Assembly (NCBI RefSeq): GCF_024586455.1
Contig: NW_026089623.1
Coordinates: 6,785,204-6,849,203 of the forward strand
From: Bactrocera neohumeralis
Lineage: Eukaryota; Arthropoda; Insecta; Diptera; Tephritidae
DNA length: 64,000 bases
Direction: 5' to 3'
The position numbers and the translations under genes are program-made. The notes below the pieces were generated by a model. It searched no databases. It saw only the letters and a list, made by a program, of their open reading frames with translations, and was not told the DNA's origin. Below, one piece after another: positions 43,573 through 55,190 of the stretch (its first letter is position 1; every line of letters starts with the position of its first letter).

Positions 43573-43945
43573 AAATGTTGAAAATAACTAATCAGTCCGG
43601 TTTTTTATAAATAAATACATTCATGACGAATACAAAATGATTTTTTATGGTTATTTATAGGGTGTATAATAGTTAAATAAATTGTTGAAATGACACGTAA
43701 AAAAATGGTTCTGAGGGATATCCGCGATTGCGATTTAAAAAAAAAAACTTCCATAGCGCGATAGAGAATAACGTTAAAATTTTCTCTCCAAATTGGAACG
43801 AGATATCTTCGAAATTTTGCCATTGAGAGTGGAAACCGGTTTGAAAAACACCATTCTGAAAAAAAGGCGAATGAGGCAGATGTTTCGCTTCGTTCTCCAC
43901 TCTGTACGCTTTCTACAAGAAACGCTGTAGCGACCGTAATAATTT
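43573..43945 (+). repeat. dispersed repeat, copy 1 (pair with 62873-63340)
   Basis: aatgttgaaaataactaatc to gtagcgaccgtaataa. It shares long blocks with 62873-63332 in the same orientation (ttataaataa.tacattc, gggtgtataatagtt.aataa, ttctctccaaattggaac, tgaaaaacaccattct, ctttctacaagaaa.gctgt). Copy 2 has about 80 extra bases in the middle. No terminal repeats or coding found, so the class is unknown. The reverse frames here are not genes. Confidence 0.75.
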
Positions 43946-44560
43946 GAATTTTTAACGTTTAATGCTATCCGAAACTAAGACGATTCCCTAAGGATATCAA
44001 TAAAGATCCCGCAATTCGGCGTGGAACTAAAAATATTTTTCTGACTCATATCGTTTAAACGATAATAATACGCGCGTATAATCGCACTCTTTATTATACT
44101 CTCCCAACGTGCTGTAGCAGAGTAATTGTTTTGTTCACCTAACCGTTGTTTCCAACACCTAAAACAAAACAGGATATATGGTATACGCATGTACATATAC
44201 AAAACGATCGGAATGCGAAGATTAATTGAATTCCGGGTGATTATCCGTTCGTTCGTATGTCTGTGGAAGCGATAACTTGAGTAAACATTGAAATATCCTA
44301 ATGAAACCTGTACGTGTCTTTCTTTGCACCCTAAGGAGGAGTACCAAAATGCCGTTAACATATAAAAGGCTACAACTAAGCTTCCAATTAAGATACAAAG
44401 CTGTAAATTAGTACAGGACATTGGAGGATGAATGGAAGCTGCACATATGGTTTTGTTTTGATTTCGTAACATTTGAAAAAACTTTATAAACTTATAAAGC
44501 CAGGTAGGTAAGAGTGCAGCTCTGTTGTCTTTCGGGCTCAATTAGCACTTGCTGTGCCAT
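43946..44560. other. sequence 3' of the minus-strand LOA element
   Basis: A long minus frame (44541-43975) has Y/R/I-rich content and no domain I recognise. It follows the LOA C-terminus and is probably its 3' untranslated region plus flanking DNA. Confidence 0.4.
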
Positions 44561-47500
44561 TCGTAGAACTTCTGTATCAGCTATCATGTTCCACCTTCTC
44601 TTTCAAACGATTTTGAGGTTTCGATGAAGCCACTTATGTCTGATATGCTTTTAGTAGAAATCCATTCAAGGTTTGGTGCTGCTGCCTTTGCCAACTTGTC
44701 TGCTTTTTCGTTGCCGAAAATGTTCCTGTGGCCGGGAACCCAGAGTTGGAGCTTGTCTTTAATTGTGCTTAGTGCTTTCTTGCAGTTGTGGACTATACTG
44801 GAATTTGTCATGGGTAAATATTGCTGCTTTACGTATAGTCTCGTGGTTTTCTAATAGAACTTCTTCCGCTTGGGAGATGCTAGCCGAGTTCGGTAGACGG
44901 ATATAGAGAGAAATGTCTAGATCAACGGAAAATACCCCCGTATCTACTCCGCAGTCCATTTTGGACCCGTCGGTATAGACGGGTAAGATAAAGACTATCT
45001 TACTTCCTCCCCTATTGAGCCTCTTCTCCATTCTCGTCTAGAGGGTATCCTCACCTGGAAGTGTCTATTGAAATCCAGCTTTGGGAGAATGTAGTCTGAT
45101 TTATTATTGTTGAGCTTGTTCAGGATTACACTGTGTCCATAGTTCTGCTGATTCCAACCACCCAGTTCTTTTATTCTTATAGCCGAAAATGCTGCTGTTT
45201 TACGAATAAAAATGTCTATGGGTAGTTGATGCAGGACCACATTGTGCGCGTCAATCGGACATGACTTGATTGCACCTGCACATGTGCTCTTTGTATTCCA
45301 TTTAATTTTCTTATGTCGTATTGTTTGTTTAGCGCTGGCCACCATACCAGAGCTCCATATGTAAGTATAGGTCTCGTGACAGCCGTATACATCCACATGA
45401 TTATACTAGGTTTGAGGCCCCAATTCTTGCTGACGATTCTCTTGCAAGTATAGTAGGCCATATATGCCTTGTTTATTATTTTTTCTATATTTATTTTCCA
45501 GGACAGTTTGGCGTCAATCTCCACCCCCAAGTATTTAGCTGTGGGGGGATAGATAGAGTGTTGTACCGTTTAGTACCCGAAGTTGAAACTGAGGGATTTT
45601 GGTTTTGCTTGTGAATACTCACATAATTTGTTCGTGTTGCAGCGCCGTTTGATGCTATAATATTTCTATTCTCAAGCGTCGATAGTATCCATCTGCACAC
45701 AGTGTCATCTATGCCACCATGTGTCAGAAAATTAATTATAGCATTTATTTCTATATTATTGAAGGTGCTCTCTATATCTAGAAATGCAGTCATGGTGTAT
45801 TGTTTGTAGTGTAGTGATTTTTCAATTATACTTATCACCTCCTGAAGGGCAGTTGATCGGCCCTTTATGTATGCATGTTGGGACTTCGATAACTTATCCG
45901 CCATTATTGTTCTTAAATGTAAGTCTATTCGCCTTTCTAGTACTTTTAGCATAAAGGAGGTGAGGCTTATAGGTCTAAAATCATTGGCATTATCGTGTGT
46001 TCTTCAGCCTGGTTTTGAAAGGAACACTACTTCAATTCTTTTCCAACTTCTTGGGATGTAAGATAGTTGAATGCTCGCTTTGTATATATCTTCAAGCCTT
46101 AGAACCATTGGTTCTACCAGCTTTTGCAGCATTTTGGGCATAATCCCGTCTGGATCTGCCGCTTTGAATGGTAAGAAACTAGTTATGGCATATTTGATTA
46201 TGCTTTTGTCCACTATCTGGCCTCGGTAATCAGCTGCGTTTACGGGTGGTTCTGGTTGAACCCTCGTTAAAGGCGTTTGCTGACTTCCGCGGAAGTGCGT
46301 TGTAATAAGTACCTCCAGATATTCTTTTGCAGAGGAGGTCCAATCATTTCCTTCCGCCTTAATGTAGGCAGTATTAGTATGATCTTTGGATAGCATTTTA
46401 CTCAGCCTTGCGGTTTCTCTGCAACTTTCTATCGATGTGCAGAAAGATCGCCATGAGTCGTTGTTAGCTTTCCTGACAACTTTTTTGTATATTTTCATAA
46501 TATCTTTATATGGCTGCCAGATTTTGGTTATAAAACTCTCATTGAAAGCTTTCCTTAGTTGTGTTCTGAAATTCTCGAGCACGCTGTTCCTCCAATGCAG
46601 AGACTTTCTGTTTTTCAGAACTGTTAGCGCACTGTGGTGCGGCTAGTGGAAAAGTAACTTTTCTCCGATTATTTTTTTCAGTGTTTTTAATTATGCAATT
46701 TTGTCACAGACATTCCAAGTAAACAAAAAACACATAAAGCTTATTTTCATGTTGGTCCGTTGATTTTTAATTGATTTTCGAAGTCAAATATACAAAATTT
46801 TCACGAAAAGAGGGGATTTCAGGGCTGTATTCAAAATGATCTCATTTGATTTTGGTGACAGATATTTTGATTCGAAAAAAAATCTGCCTTCGGAGAAGTA
46901 TTTTCTGTAAAACAAAAGAATGTTGTTTGAGACATTTTCATATGCACCTTTTTTAGAGCGAAAACCCGACTGAAGGTCCATTTTTCCTTTAAATTTGGGT
47001 TAGGTAAGCAATATCTAAAAAGTCCCAGAGAGTCCCAGTTCCAAACCACTACAGAAATGTTACATAATTTGTTTTCAACGAACTGTGAAAAAATCAGCTG
47101 CCCATACCTGCCCTCCTGGGAGTTATAGCGATTTTAGTATATCACTCTCAGTATTTATTCCATAGAAATAGAACGGAAATTCTGGGAATCACTTATTTTT
47201 TTATTCTACATTTATTCTAGCACTCCACAAAAATGAGCATAACTCTCTTTAAACTGAAGCTATTGACTTCAAAGCGGTATCAAATTAAAGCTTTTATTGC
47301 CACCTTTCAAATAAGAACTGAAATAGATTTTGGTTTTATATAAAATTTCAGAGTTTTTCAACAAATATCGAAAAATCATGAAAATTTGACGTTTATAATT
47401 CTTGTTCGGACCACCCTATACTTTATTTAAAAAACTAATCATAGGGTATTTATCAGAAATAAAAGAAGAATTAAAATACATTTTTTTTGTAAATTTTTCG

Positions 47501-48000
47501 AACTTTTTTTTTTACTTTTGTTGAAAATTTGACCCAACAATTTTTTTCGGTGTAAATTTTTTTTTCAATCATTCTGTTTGGGATTTCATTCTGACCAATC
47601 TGTAGAAGTTTCTCATCGATACAATTAAAATTACAGTTTGGGCAATATGATTTCCAAAAAATTCCGGTTTCGCAACACTGTGTAGCGGTGTGGATTTATT
47701 GAAAGTTGTAGTTAAGACTTTTTCCAACTTCTCTACTTCTGATTCTAGTTCCTGAGGAATAGTAATACTCTTATTGCCTCCCTTTTCAAGGCATTTTGTT
47801 TCTATACTGGTAAATTTTTCCCACTGTACTGTATTTTTCGCGGATGCTGAAGAGTATCCAGGAGTGATCCGACATGGAAGACTCAAAGGATACCCTCCAG
47901 TTATCCACAATAAGACTTGTTTGTGTCGGTTGATAGCGTGAGGTCCAGCACTTCCTCCCACCCCGGAAACGTGTCAGAGCTTGGGAAAATAAAGGTTCGC
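44561..48000 (-). pseudogene. LOA-type non-LTR retrotransposon, minus strand, degraded
   Basis: Read on minus: end of an AP-endonuclease (EVLDLTLSTD, SLIVDNWRVSFESSMSDH with the SDH motif, 47960-47830), linker to about 47600, then after an unrelated interruption reverse transcriptase (AADPDGIMPKMLQK, PRSWKRIEVVFLSKPG, HAYIKGRSTALQEVI, AFLDIESTFNN; 46650-45560), thumb (WGLKPSIIMWMYTAVTRPIL near 45400), and RNase H (VYTDGSKMDCGVDTG near 44980; LWVPGHRNIFGNEKADKLAK near 44720). Many frameshifts. The catalytic YADD segment is missing near 45560. An RNase H after RT places it with LOA/I-like clades. Confidence 0.82.
46655..47565. other. unassigned insertion within the LOA element
   Basis: AT-rich block separating the endonuclease linker from the RT start of the LOA element. 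Contains gtgcggctagtgg near its left end and ggaccaccct near 47407. No terminal repeats or coding could be established. Confidence 0.4.
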
Positions 48001-49594
48001 TTATCGCCCTTATAAGACTAATTATGCGATAAGCAAAGAAAAACGCCTTTATTGCACCTTGCAATCATCAGAAACCAGATCTTCAAAGAAGACTGTTTGA
48101 AAAGGCACACAAAAGCGTTTTTAGCAACAAGTTGGATATAAACAATTCTGCGACAGCGCAGAAACGTAATATGAAATTAGCTTAGGCCACATTTTCAAAA
48201 GCCGGTAAAAACTCTCATGTTATTGGCAAAGTTATCAGTCCTATTAACTCCTCCTTCTTTCTATTAAAACTCTTGAGAGACCTTGGGGCCGCAAGAACTC
48301 GGCAATCAATAGAGCCTTTGATGTTGAATAGAACCTCATCATCACCCTCTCATGTTCATATATAGTTTCTTTGCGACAAAACTGTTATGACACCGCGATA
48401 GGTTACTTAGGGCACCCGCTAGGTGGGTTTACTCTAAATAATTTGAGGAACAAAGTCATCTATGGATTAAAGCTAAGCACCTCAATGTAACAGAAGTACC
48501 TGCGTAGGAAGCTATACTCTACGCTTAATATTAAGAAGAAGCCAAAGGTCGCCTTTACTGCTGCAGAGGAGGTATTAGGAAGAGAGTTTATCACCAAAAT
48601 TAAGGCCCCATGCAAAACCATTGCTAAACCCTCTAAGGAGTAGGTTGTGGAGCCTCATCGGAGGTGGCTACAATTATGGCAGCAGTGGATGCACTATTTC
48701 CAACGCAGTTTTTGAAGAACTGTACCAGAACGACAATACTGAGCCTGAGCTCATTAACAGTGCGCTCACTTAGTATCTTACCTCCCAAGAAATAAAAACA
48801 CGTTAATTCGTTAAAAGGCTTGTTTGGGTTAGAAATCAGTCGGTAATTCGCTGGCCTCTTTTACTCTATCACAAGATCTGCGCACCTCGTGTGATCTCAA
48901 TAAGCGTTGGTTAGTAACCAGTAGCAAAATTTGCCCAGAATGGAACGTAAAAGGTCTATTTAATTATTTGCTCTTAGCAAGGTTCATCTTGTCGCAATGA
49001 TAGCAGTTCTAAAAGGGGCAAAGTGAGATAGAAACATATAGAACTTTTTCCCATACTGTCCAGCTCTCACTAACCTAAGTCATTTATACCTCCTGAGAAC
49101 CAGATGAATTGGCTGGAATTGATATTAACCGCCTCAAGAATCTTGTGCATCACAGCGGGCCGGCGGTCATGGCTTACGAATATCAGCCTGATTACCTAAC
49201 CTCATCTACCGAACAATTTATAGGAGAACAAAAATTTTTTGGGACCACTTTTCTTTGCAATGCCCACAAAACCAGGTTATTTAAAAATACAAAGTGCTAA
49301 AAATACTACTAGTATAATGAAAACTCAGTGTTTCGAGCCCGTTCGAACGTTAATAGAAATATTGTTCATATATACTTGTATAAAACAATGTGGCAATGAT
49401 AATGTTTGAATCAAATTTGATACATTTTATAGCCATTTGTAAAGAATAATTTTTAATGTAACAATGATGACTGACATTTATTCTCGATGTTTGCAAGTAA
49501 CGTCATTTGTAAGCTTTGTGTAAGTTCTTGTTGTTGAATAACTTACGTCATTTCAAAAAATGATGCTAAAGTGATGATGATAAAATGTACATAC
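48001..49594. other. unassigned sequence and intron left of the ARGLU1 exon
   Basis: About 1.6 kb. On plus at 48240-48310 a short frame reads FFLLKLLRDLGAARTRQ, faintly like the RT region after the FRPIS motif of non-LTR elements, but this is too weak to call. No further ARGLU1 exon was found here or anywhere to the left. Confidence 0.35.
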
Positions 49595-49678
49595 CAATTT
49601 CCGTTGGGCTTCTTCTATTCTTCGGTTGTTTTCAGCAAATATATCTTCCAGTTCCTCTCTTTTCTTTTTCTCGAACTC
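49595..49678 (-). CDS. ARGLU1: ARGLU1 homologue, downstream internal exon
   Basis: 28 codons on minus (EFEKKKREELEDIFAENNRR then IEEAQRKL), phase 0 at both ends. Acceptor ttttaaag at 49680-49679, donor gtatgt from 49594. It matches the coiled-coil of arginine- and glutamate-rich protein 1 from the K-R-E-E-L-E motif to AQ-K-L. ARGLU1 is a nuclear protein with an RS-rich N-terminus, known in vertebrates as a splicing and Mediator/nuclear-receptor cofactor. The C-terminal exon (family ending RPKLSFSLK) is not in this window. Expressed from the minus strand, so TEs on plus within the intron are antisense to its pre-mRNA. Confidence 0.88.
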
Positions 49679-50041
49679 CTTTAAAATAATAATTAAATTT
49701 ATTTTGTGTGCAAACTGAGTGCTTCATATTTTTGCAAATAAAGTAAATAATAGCCACAAAGCATGATATATAAAGACAATTGTGTTTTAAAGTATAAAAT
49801 TTATAAGTATATATATATAATTACAGTTACGGACAATAAAATCGAATCATTCAGAGTATTTCCTTTAATTTGATTTAAATTCAATATATTCAAATTTATT
49901 TTAACTATTTATGTACTTCTCTTCAAATGTTATTAGAACAGTAAAAACTTTGAAAAGAAACAATTCATAAATATTGCAAAAAGCAAAGCTAAAATACAAA
50001 ATTCGAAAATTCAGAGAACAAAATATAAAATCCTAATATTT

Positions 50042-51008
50042 TATATTAAAAACAAGAAAAAACGTTAACTTCGGTTGCACCGAAGCTAAATACCCTTCAC
50101 AGGTGCATTTCTGTTAGTAACTATGTGTTCAGTTTGTATGGAAGCTATATGCCATAGTAATCCGTTCAGAACAATTTTTTTTGGAGATTATATTGTTACC
50201 TTAAGCAGTAATCCATGCCAAATTTCGTGAAGATATATCGTCAAATGAGGAACTTTCCCAAGCAAGCATTTGATTCCAATCATTCAGTTTGTATGGCAGC
50301 TATATGCTATAGTTAATCCGATCTGAACAATTTCTTCGGAGATTACATTGTTGCCTTAAAAAATAATCTATGCCAAATTTCGTGAATATATCTTGTCAAA
50401 TGCAAAAGTTTTCCATACAAGAACTTTTTTCCGATCGTTCAGTTTGTATGGCAGCTATATGCTATATTTAACCGATCTGAACAATTTCTTCGGAGATTAC
50501 ATTGTAGCCTTAGAAAATAATCTATACCAAATTTCGTGAATATATGTATCTTGACAAATGCAAAAGTTTTTAATACAAGAACTTTTTTCCGATCGTTCAG
50601 TTTGTATGACAGCTATATGCTATAGTAAGCCGATCTGAACAATTTCTTCGGAGATTACATTGTTGCCTTAGAAAATAACCTGTGCCAACTTTTGTGAAGA
50701 TACATTGTCAAATGCAAAAGTTTTCCATACAAGAACTTGATTCCGATCGTTCAGTTTGTAAGGCAGCTATATGTTATAGTGGTCCGATATCGGCAGTTCC
50801 GACAATTGAGTAACTTCTTGAAGAGAAAATGACGTTTGCAAAATTTCAAAACGATATCTTAAAAACTGAGGGACTAGTTCGTATATATACAGAGAGATAG
50901 ACGGACAGACAAACAGACGGACATGGCTAAATCGACTCAGCTCGACATACTGATCATTTATAGGGTCTCCAACCTTTCCTTCTGGGTGTTACAAACTATG
51001 TGACAAAC
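50042..51008 (+). repeat. interspersed element with ~155-bp tandem units
   Basis: Starts near acttcggttgcaccgaagct (a palindrome-like head) and ends after agacggacatggctaaatcg and a gtgttacaaac tail. Inside are five units beginning cagtttgtatgg.agctat at 50130, 50285, 50440, 50598 and 50752, spaced 154-158 bp. Related tails lie at 1-112 and 60870-60950. Non-coding. It is a common kind of fly repeat, probably non-autonomous; its class I cannot tell. Confidence 0.8.
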
Positions 51009-51059
51009 TTAATATACCCTGTCTAATTAAGCTGCACATCTTCTAGACATAGACTTAAT

Positions 51060-51330
51060 TAGGCTACGAAAAGTGATCCGTAGAATAAATTACCAGTCTT
51101 CTTGAACCCTTTCCCAGAGTTCCCCCTTATTTTTGGTTAAACAGGTCCCATCTTTTCTTCAATGATTTTCCATAAGTTTTCGATTGGTTTCAGTTCTGGT
51201 GATTGCGCAGCTCAAGCTATAACATTAACTCCATCATCTGAAAACAATTTTTTGCAAGACACGAAGTATACTTCGGTCCACTGTCTTGTTGAAATTGCCA
51301 AATTAAAGACATATTCCATTCACCATATGG
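51060..51330 (-). pseudogene. Tc1 transposase, C-terminal relic
   Basis: On minus: FQQDSGPKYTS (family QQD-PKHTS, second catalytic D) near 51285, then AQSPELKPIENLWKIIEEKM (third catalytic position, E of the DD34E triad) near 51195, followed by a stop and KGFKKTG. Degraded by stops. Confidence 0.85.
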
Positions 51331-51379
51331 GAGCGTGACTTAATCTAAACTTTTAACGTATATCTAGCGGTGGAGGATG

Positions 51380-53532
51380 GAGTCATCTGTAGAAGTTCAA
51401 GCAAGTGAGAAAAGTTCTCTGATCGCCATTCCCTTGGGAGTGGTCAGAAACGATTCTCTTACATATGACTCAAGCAGCTCACGATTTCCGGTCTTTGACC
51501 AAGTATCCTCTGGGTAGCCTAAGAACATCCGTTTGAAGGCGATCAAAAGAGAGAAGGCGAAATATCCCCTCCGCAGGGTTGTGCGCTGGGTTTGGGACCC
51601 GCCACTTAAAAAACACCCCCAATGAAAGGCAACAACAAGCCTCGGATGAGTGACCCCCCTTTTGTTGACGACCATGGCAAACGAAATAAGGACTACGAAT
51701 TGAGGACATGCACCTGGAATGTCCAGTCTCTTAATTGGGAAGGTGCCGCTGCCCAGCTGGTTGATGTCCTCGTGAAAATATAGGCTGACATCACCACCGT
51801 CCAAGAAATGCGATGGACGGGACAAGGACAGAGACGAGTGGGTCCTTGTGGCATTTACTACAGTGGCCATATAAAGGAGCGCAAGTTTGGTATGGGATTC
51901 GTGGTGGGAGAGAGACCGCGTCGCCGAGTACTATCATTCACTCCGGTGAATGAACGTCAAGCCACAATCCGCATCAAAGCGAGGTTCTTCAACATATCGC
52001 TAATTTGCGCCCACGCCCCGACGGAAGAGAAAGACGATGTGACCAAAGATGCCTTCTATGAGCGCTTGGAGCGGGCCTATGAGAGGTGCCCCCACCACGA
52101 TGTCAAAATCGAGCTTGGCGACTTTAACGTCAGGGTGGGCAAAGAAGGTATCTTTGGCACTACGGTGGTAAATTCAGCCTCCACGGCGAAACATCCCCAA
52201 ATGGGTTGAGGCTGATCGACTTCGGCGGGGCCCGAAATATGGTTATCTATAGCACTAGATTCCAACACAAGAAAATACATCAAGCTACCAGGCTGTGTCC
52301 GGATCGAAAAGCCACCAACTAGATCGATCATGTTGTAATAGACCTAAGATACGTCTCCAGTGTTCTAGGCGTGCGTACGCTCCGAGGCCCTAACATCGAC
52401 TCGGACCACTATCTTGTTGCAGCCAAGATTCGCACCCGCCTCTGTGCAGCAAAAAACGCACGTCAACAAACACAGGAAAGTTTCGACGCCGAGAAGCTGC
52501 AATCACAACAGACAGCAGAACGATTTTCAACTCGGCTTGCACTCCTGCTCTCTGAGAGCACTCGTCAACAACTCGGTATAAGGGAACTGTGGGACGGCAT
52601 TTCAAACTCCTTACGTACAGCTGCAAACGAAACCATTGGTTTTCGGAAAGTGCAAAAGAACAGCTGGTACGGCGAGGAGTGCCGTGTCGCAGCGGAGAGA
52701 AAACAGGCTGCCTACCTCGCAACGTTACGATCGAGCACTACACGTGCGGGATGGGATGCCTGCTGAATGGCAGTGAAGTCAAACATCAAGAGAAGGCGAA
52801 ACCGATTATCTAATCGATGGCGATGTGGCAGATGGTCCATTGCCCGACCATGAAGAAGTTCGAATAGCAATTACCAGCCTGAAGAAAAACAAAGCGGAGG
52901 GGGCCGATGGATTGCCGGCCGAGCTATTCAAACACGGCGGCGAAGAACTGATATGGAGCATGCATCAGCTTCTTTGCAAAATATGGTCGGACGAAAGCAT
53001 GCCCAACGATTGGAATTTAAGTGTGGACTGGACAGACTGGACAAGGAAGCAATGCAAATGGGTCTGGCAGTGAACGAGGGCAAGACGAAATCTCTCCTGT
53101 CATTAGAACAAACAGTCGTCGCACTCGCCACTTGGCTCTCACGTCACTGTTGACAGTCATAACTTTGAAGTCGTAGATAATTTCGTCTATCTTGGAACCA
53201 GTGTAAACACCACCAACAATGTCAGCCTAGAAATCCAACGCAGGATAACTCTTGCCAACAGGTGCTACTTCGGACTGAGTAGGCAATTGAGAAGAAAAGT
53301 CCTCTCTCGACGAACAAAAACCAAACTCTATAAGTCACTCATAATTCCCGTCCTGCTATATGGTGCAGAGGCTTGGACGATGACAACGACTGATGAGTCG
53401 ACGTTGAGAGTTTTCGAGAGAAAAATTCTGCGAAAGATTTATGGTCCTTCACGCGTTGACCACGGCGAATATCGCATTTGATGGAACGATGAGCTGCATG
53501 AGATATAAGCGGTGTCTACGCCAATAAAGAAG
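51380..53532 (+). mobile_element. RTE non-LTR retrotransposon, internally deleted
   Basis: 5' untranslated region from about 51380, ORF start at 51646, endonuclease to about 52400, RT fragments to 53490, then the family tail gcggtgtctacgccaataaa at 53504. It inserted into the Tc1 element between its C-terminal relic and the mariner. The RT core with YADD is deleted. Confidence 0.85.
51646..53481 (+). pseudogene. RTE ORF2 relic: endonuclease and partial RT
   Basis: ATG at 51646 (MSDPPFVDDHGKRNKDYELR), then an AP-endonuclease: TWNVQSLNWEGAAAQL, VQEMRWTGQG (catalytic E), FNISLICAHAPTEEKDD, IELGDFNVRVGKEG, and near 52390 NIDSDHYLVAAKIRTR (SDH motif). An in-frame TAG lies at 51781. Shifts follow near 52209 and 52320. 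RT begins KKNKAEGADGLPAELFKHGG (52825-53010) and jumps at WNLSV directly to LDRLDKEAMQMGLAVNEGKT, so the palm is missing. The end reads VLLYGAEAWTMTTTDES and KIYGPSRVDHGEYRI, then the tail. This protein type is often mis-annotated as craniofacial development protein 2-like. Confidence 0.85.
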
Positions 53533-53620
53533 AATAAGATATCTATCGGTTGATGATTGCTTTTATCTAAAAGGTAGGTCCGACACCACACCATGAGAAA
53601 CAATCTATTCTCAAACTATT

Positions 53621-54819
53621 AGGTTGTCAAAAATCTCCCTTCCGCCTTTTGTCTTCGCGGCTGTGTATAAAGCGCTACAGAGCTCGTATCTGCCAATATT
53701 CTATATCTCCGAAAGGTCTTAACATAACCTACAAAACGACGCTATGCATGATTAGTTTGGATATTGCGTTCAACAGTTATAGACGTGTAAACATGGAGTT
53801 CAGTAGCGTAGTAGTTTTCCTTCGTTAAAGGCAAATCCGCTAGAGAAACGTTCAGTGAGATTAATGGTGTTTTGGGGGATGGTACTCTATCACTTCAAAC
53901 TGTGGAGGAATGGATTCGACGATTCAGAATGGTGGAAAAAGACACGATGGAGCAGCCGACGGAAGACATGTGACTACGAATACCGATTAAATCATGGAAA
54001 ACATCGAGTTAGACCGGCATATGGCATCTCCTGACATCGCCCAGAAGATGGGAGTTAGTCACCAAACCATTTTAAACCATCTGCAGAAGGCTGGATACAC
54101 AGAAAAAGCTTGATGCTTAGGTGCCGCATGATTTGACGCAAAAAAACCTTCTGGACCGAATCAACGCCTGCTATATGCTGCTGAAACGGAACGAACGCGA
54201 CCGATTTATGAAGCGGATGGTGACTGGCGACGAAAAATGGATCACATACGACAATGTCGAAGGCCGGTGAATCGTCCTAAACAGTGGCCAAGTCGAGATT
54301 GTGTTTGGTGGAATTGGAAGGGAATCATCGACTGTGAGCTGCTCCTATATGGCCAGACGCTTAATTCTACCATCTACTGCGAACAACTGGACCGCTTGAA
54401 GCAGGCGATCGACCAGAAGCGTCCAGAATTGGTCAACAGGAAAGGTGTAGTGTTCCACCTGGACAACGCCAGACTACACACTTCGTTGATGACTCGTCAG
54501 AAGCTACGGGAGCTCGGATAGGAGGTTTTATCGCATCCACTATATAGCCCAGACATAGCGTTAAGTGATTACCAGCTGTTCCTGTCCATGGCGAATGCAC
54601 TTGTTGGTGTAAAGTTGAACACAAAAGAGGCTTGTGAAAAGTGGCTGTCCGAGTTTTTCGCAAATAAGGAGGGAAGCTTCTACGAGAGGGGTTTAATGAA
54701 GTTCCGTCTAGATGGAAACAGATTATCGAACGATACGGCACGTATTTGAACTAAATCCAATCACTGTAATACTTTTTATAAACAGAAAAAAAAACGGAGG
54801 GGAGATATTTGACAACCTT
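53621..54819 (+). mobile_element. mariner-family transposon, degraded
   Basis: Inverted ends aggttgtcaaaaatctccct (left) and, inverted, aggttgtcaaatatctcccc (right), about 1.2 kb. The exact TA duplication is unclear. It lies inside the Tc1 element, 90 bp after the RTE tail. Confidence 0.85.
53790..54750 (+). pseudogene. mariner transposase relic
   Basis: Pieces in order: N-terminal helix-turn-helix (ARETFSEINGVLGDGTLSLQ-like frame near 53840), MGVSHQTILNHLQKAGYTEK near 54050, MKRMVTGDEKWITYDNV near 54210 (first catalytic D), VFHLDNARLHTSLMTRQKL near 54450 (second D), and HPLYSPDIALSDYQLFLSM near 54540 (third D, so D,D34D type). At least three stops and frameshifts. The C-terminus keeps KFRLDGNRLSNDT. 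Confidence 0.85.
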
Positions 54820-54974
54820 ATATATCATCGCCACAGTATTTGAAGGCTTAGTCGTATAGCAGACGCTCATATATTTATTTTTTGGACGTCGGAGCCACGG
54901 CATATTATTATTAAATTTGCAGTCATCAGACTATTGGACGTTCAACCTTTTTTTGTTTTAATTTAGCACCACCC

Positions 54975-55190
54975 TAATTAATATGTTGTTTTGCAACCTG
55001 TATACGATTGTATCCGTATGCTCAGCACTGGCATATTTTTGGAAAAACTGCCAAAGAAATTTTCTTCACAAGGTGTAGCGGACTTAAACGGATTCCACAT
55101 CGACAATCTTGCAAGCAATACACCGTTCGACTTTCGCACCATTTTTTGTGCTCGGACTCTGTTTTACCCATTTTTTAAGAGATCATAAGC
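54975..55190 (-). pseudogene. Tc1 transposase, N-terminal relic
   Basis: On minus from about 55178: MGKTESEHKKWCES in one frame and NGAKVERCIACKIVDVESV in another, resembling the paired-like helix-turn-helix start of Tc1 transposases; then VKKISLAVFPK. It pairs with the C-terminal relic at 51060-51330. Confidence 0.6.

Noticed and set aside
43975..44541. 188-codon minus frame
   Set aside because: No recognisable domain or homologue among elements here; lies in the 3' flank of a degraded LOA element. Kept only as unassigned sequence.
48240..48310. Possible plus-strand RT fragment (FFLLKLLRDLG)
   Set aside because: Similarity is a few residues only, with stops around it; not enough to annotate.
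1..49594. Search for the C-terminal exon of the ARGLU1 homologue
   Set aside because: No minus-strand sequence encoding the expected AEE..EEQ..ILGK..RPKLSFSLK end was found by eye; presumably outside the window.
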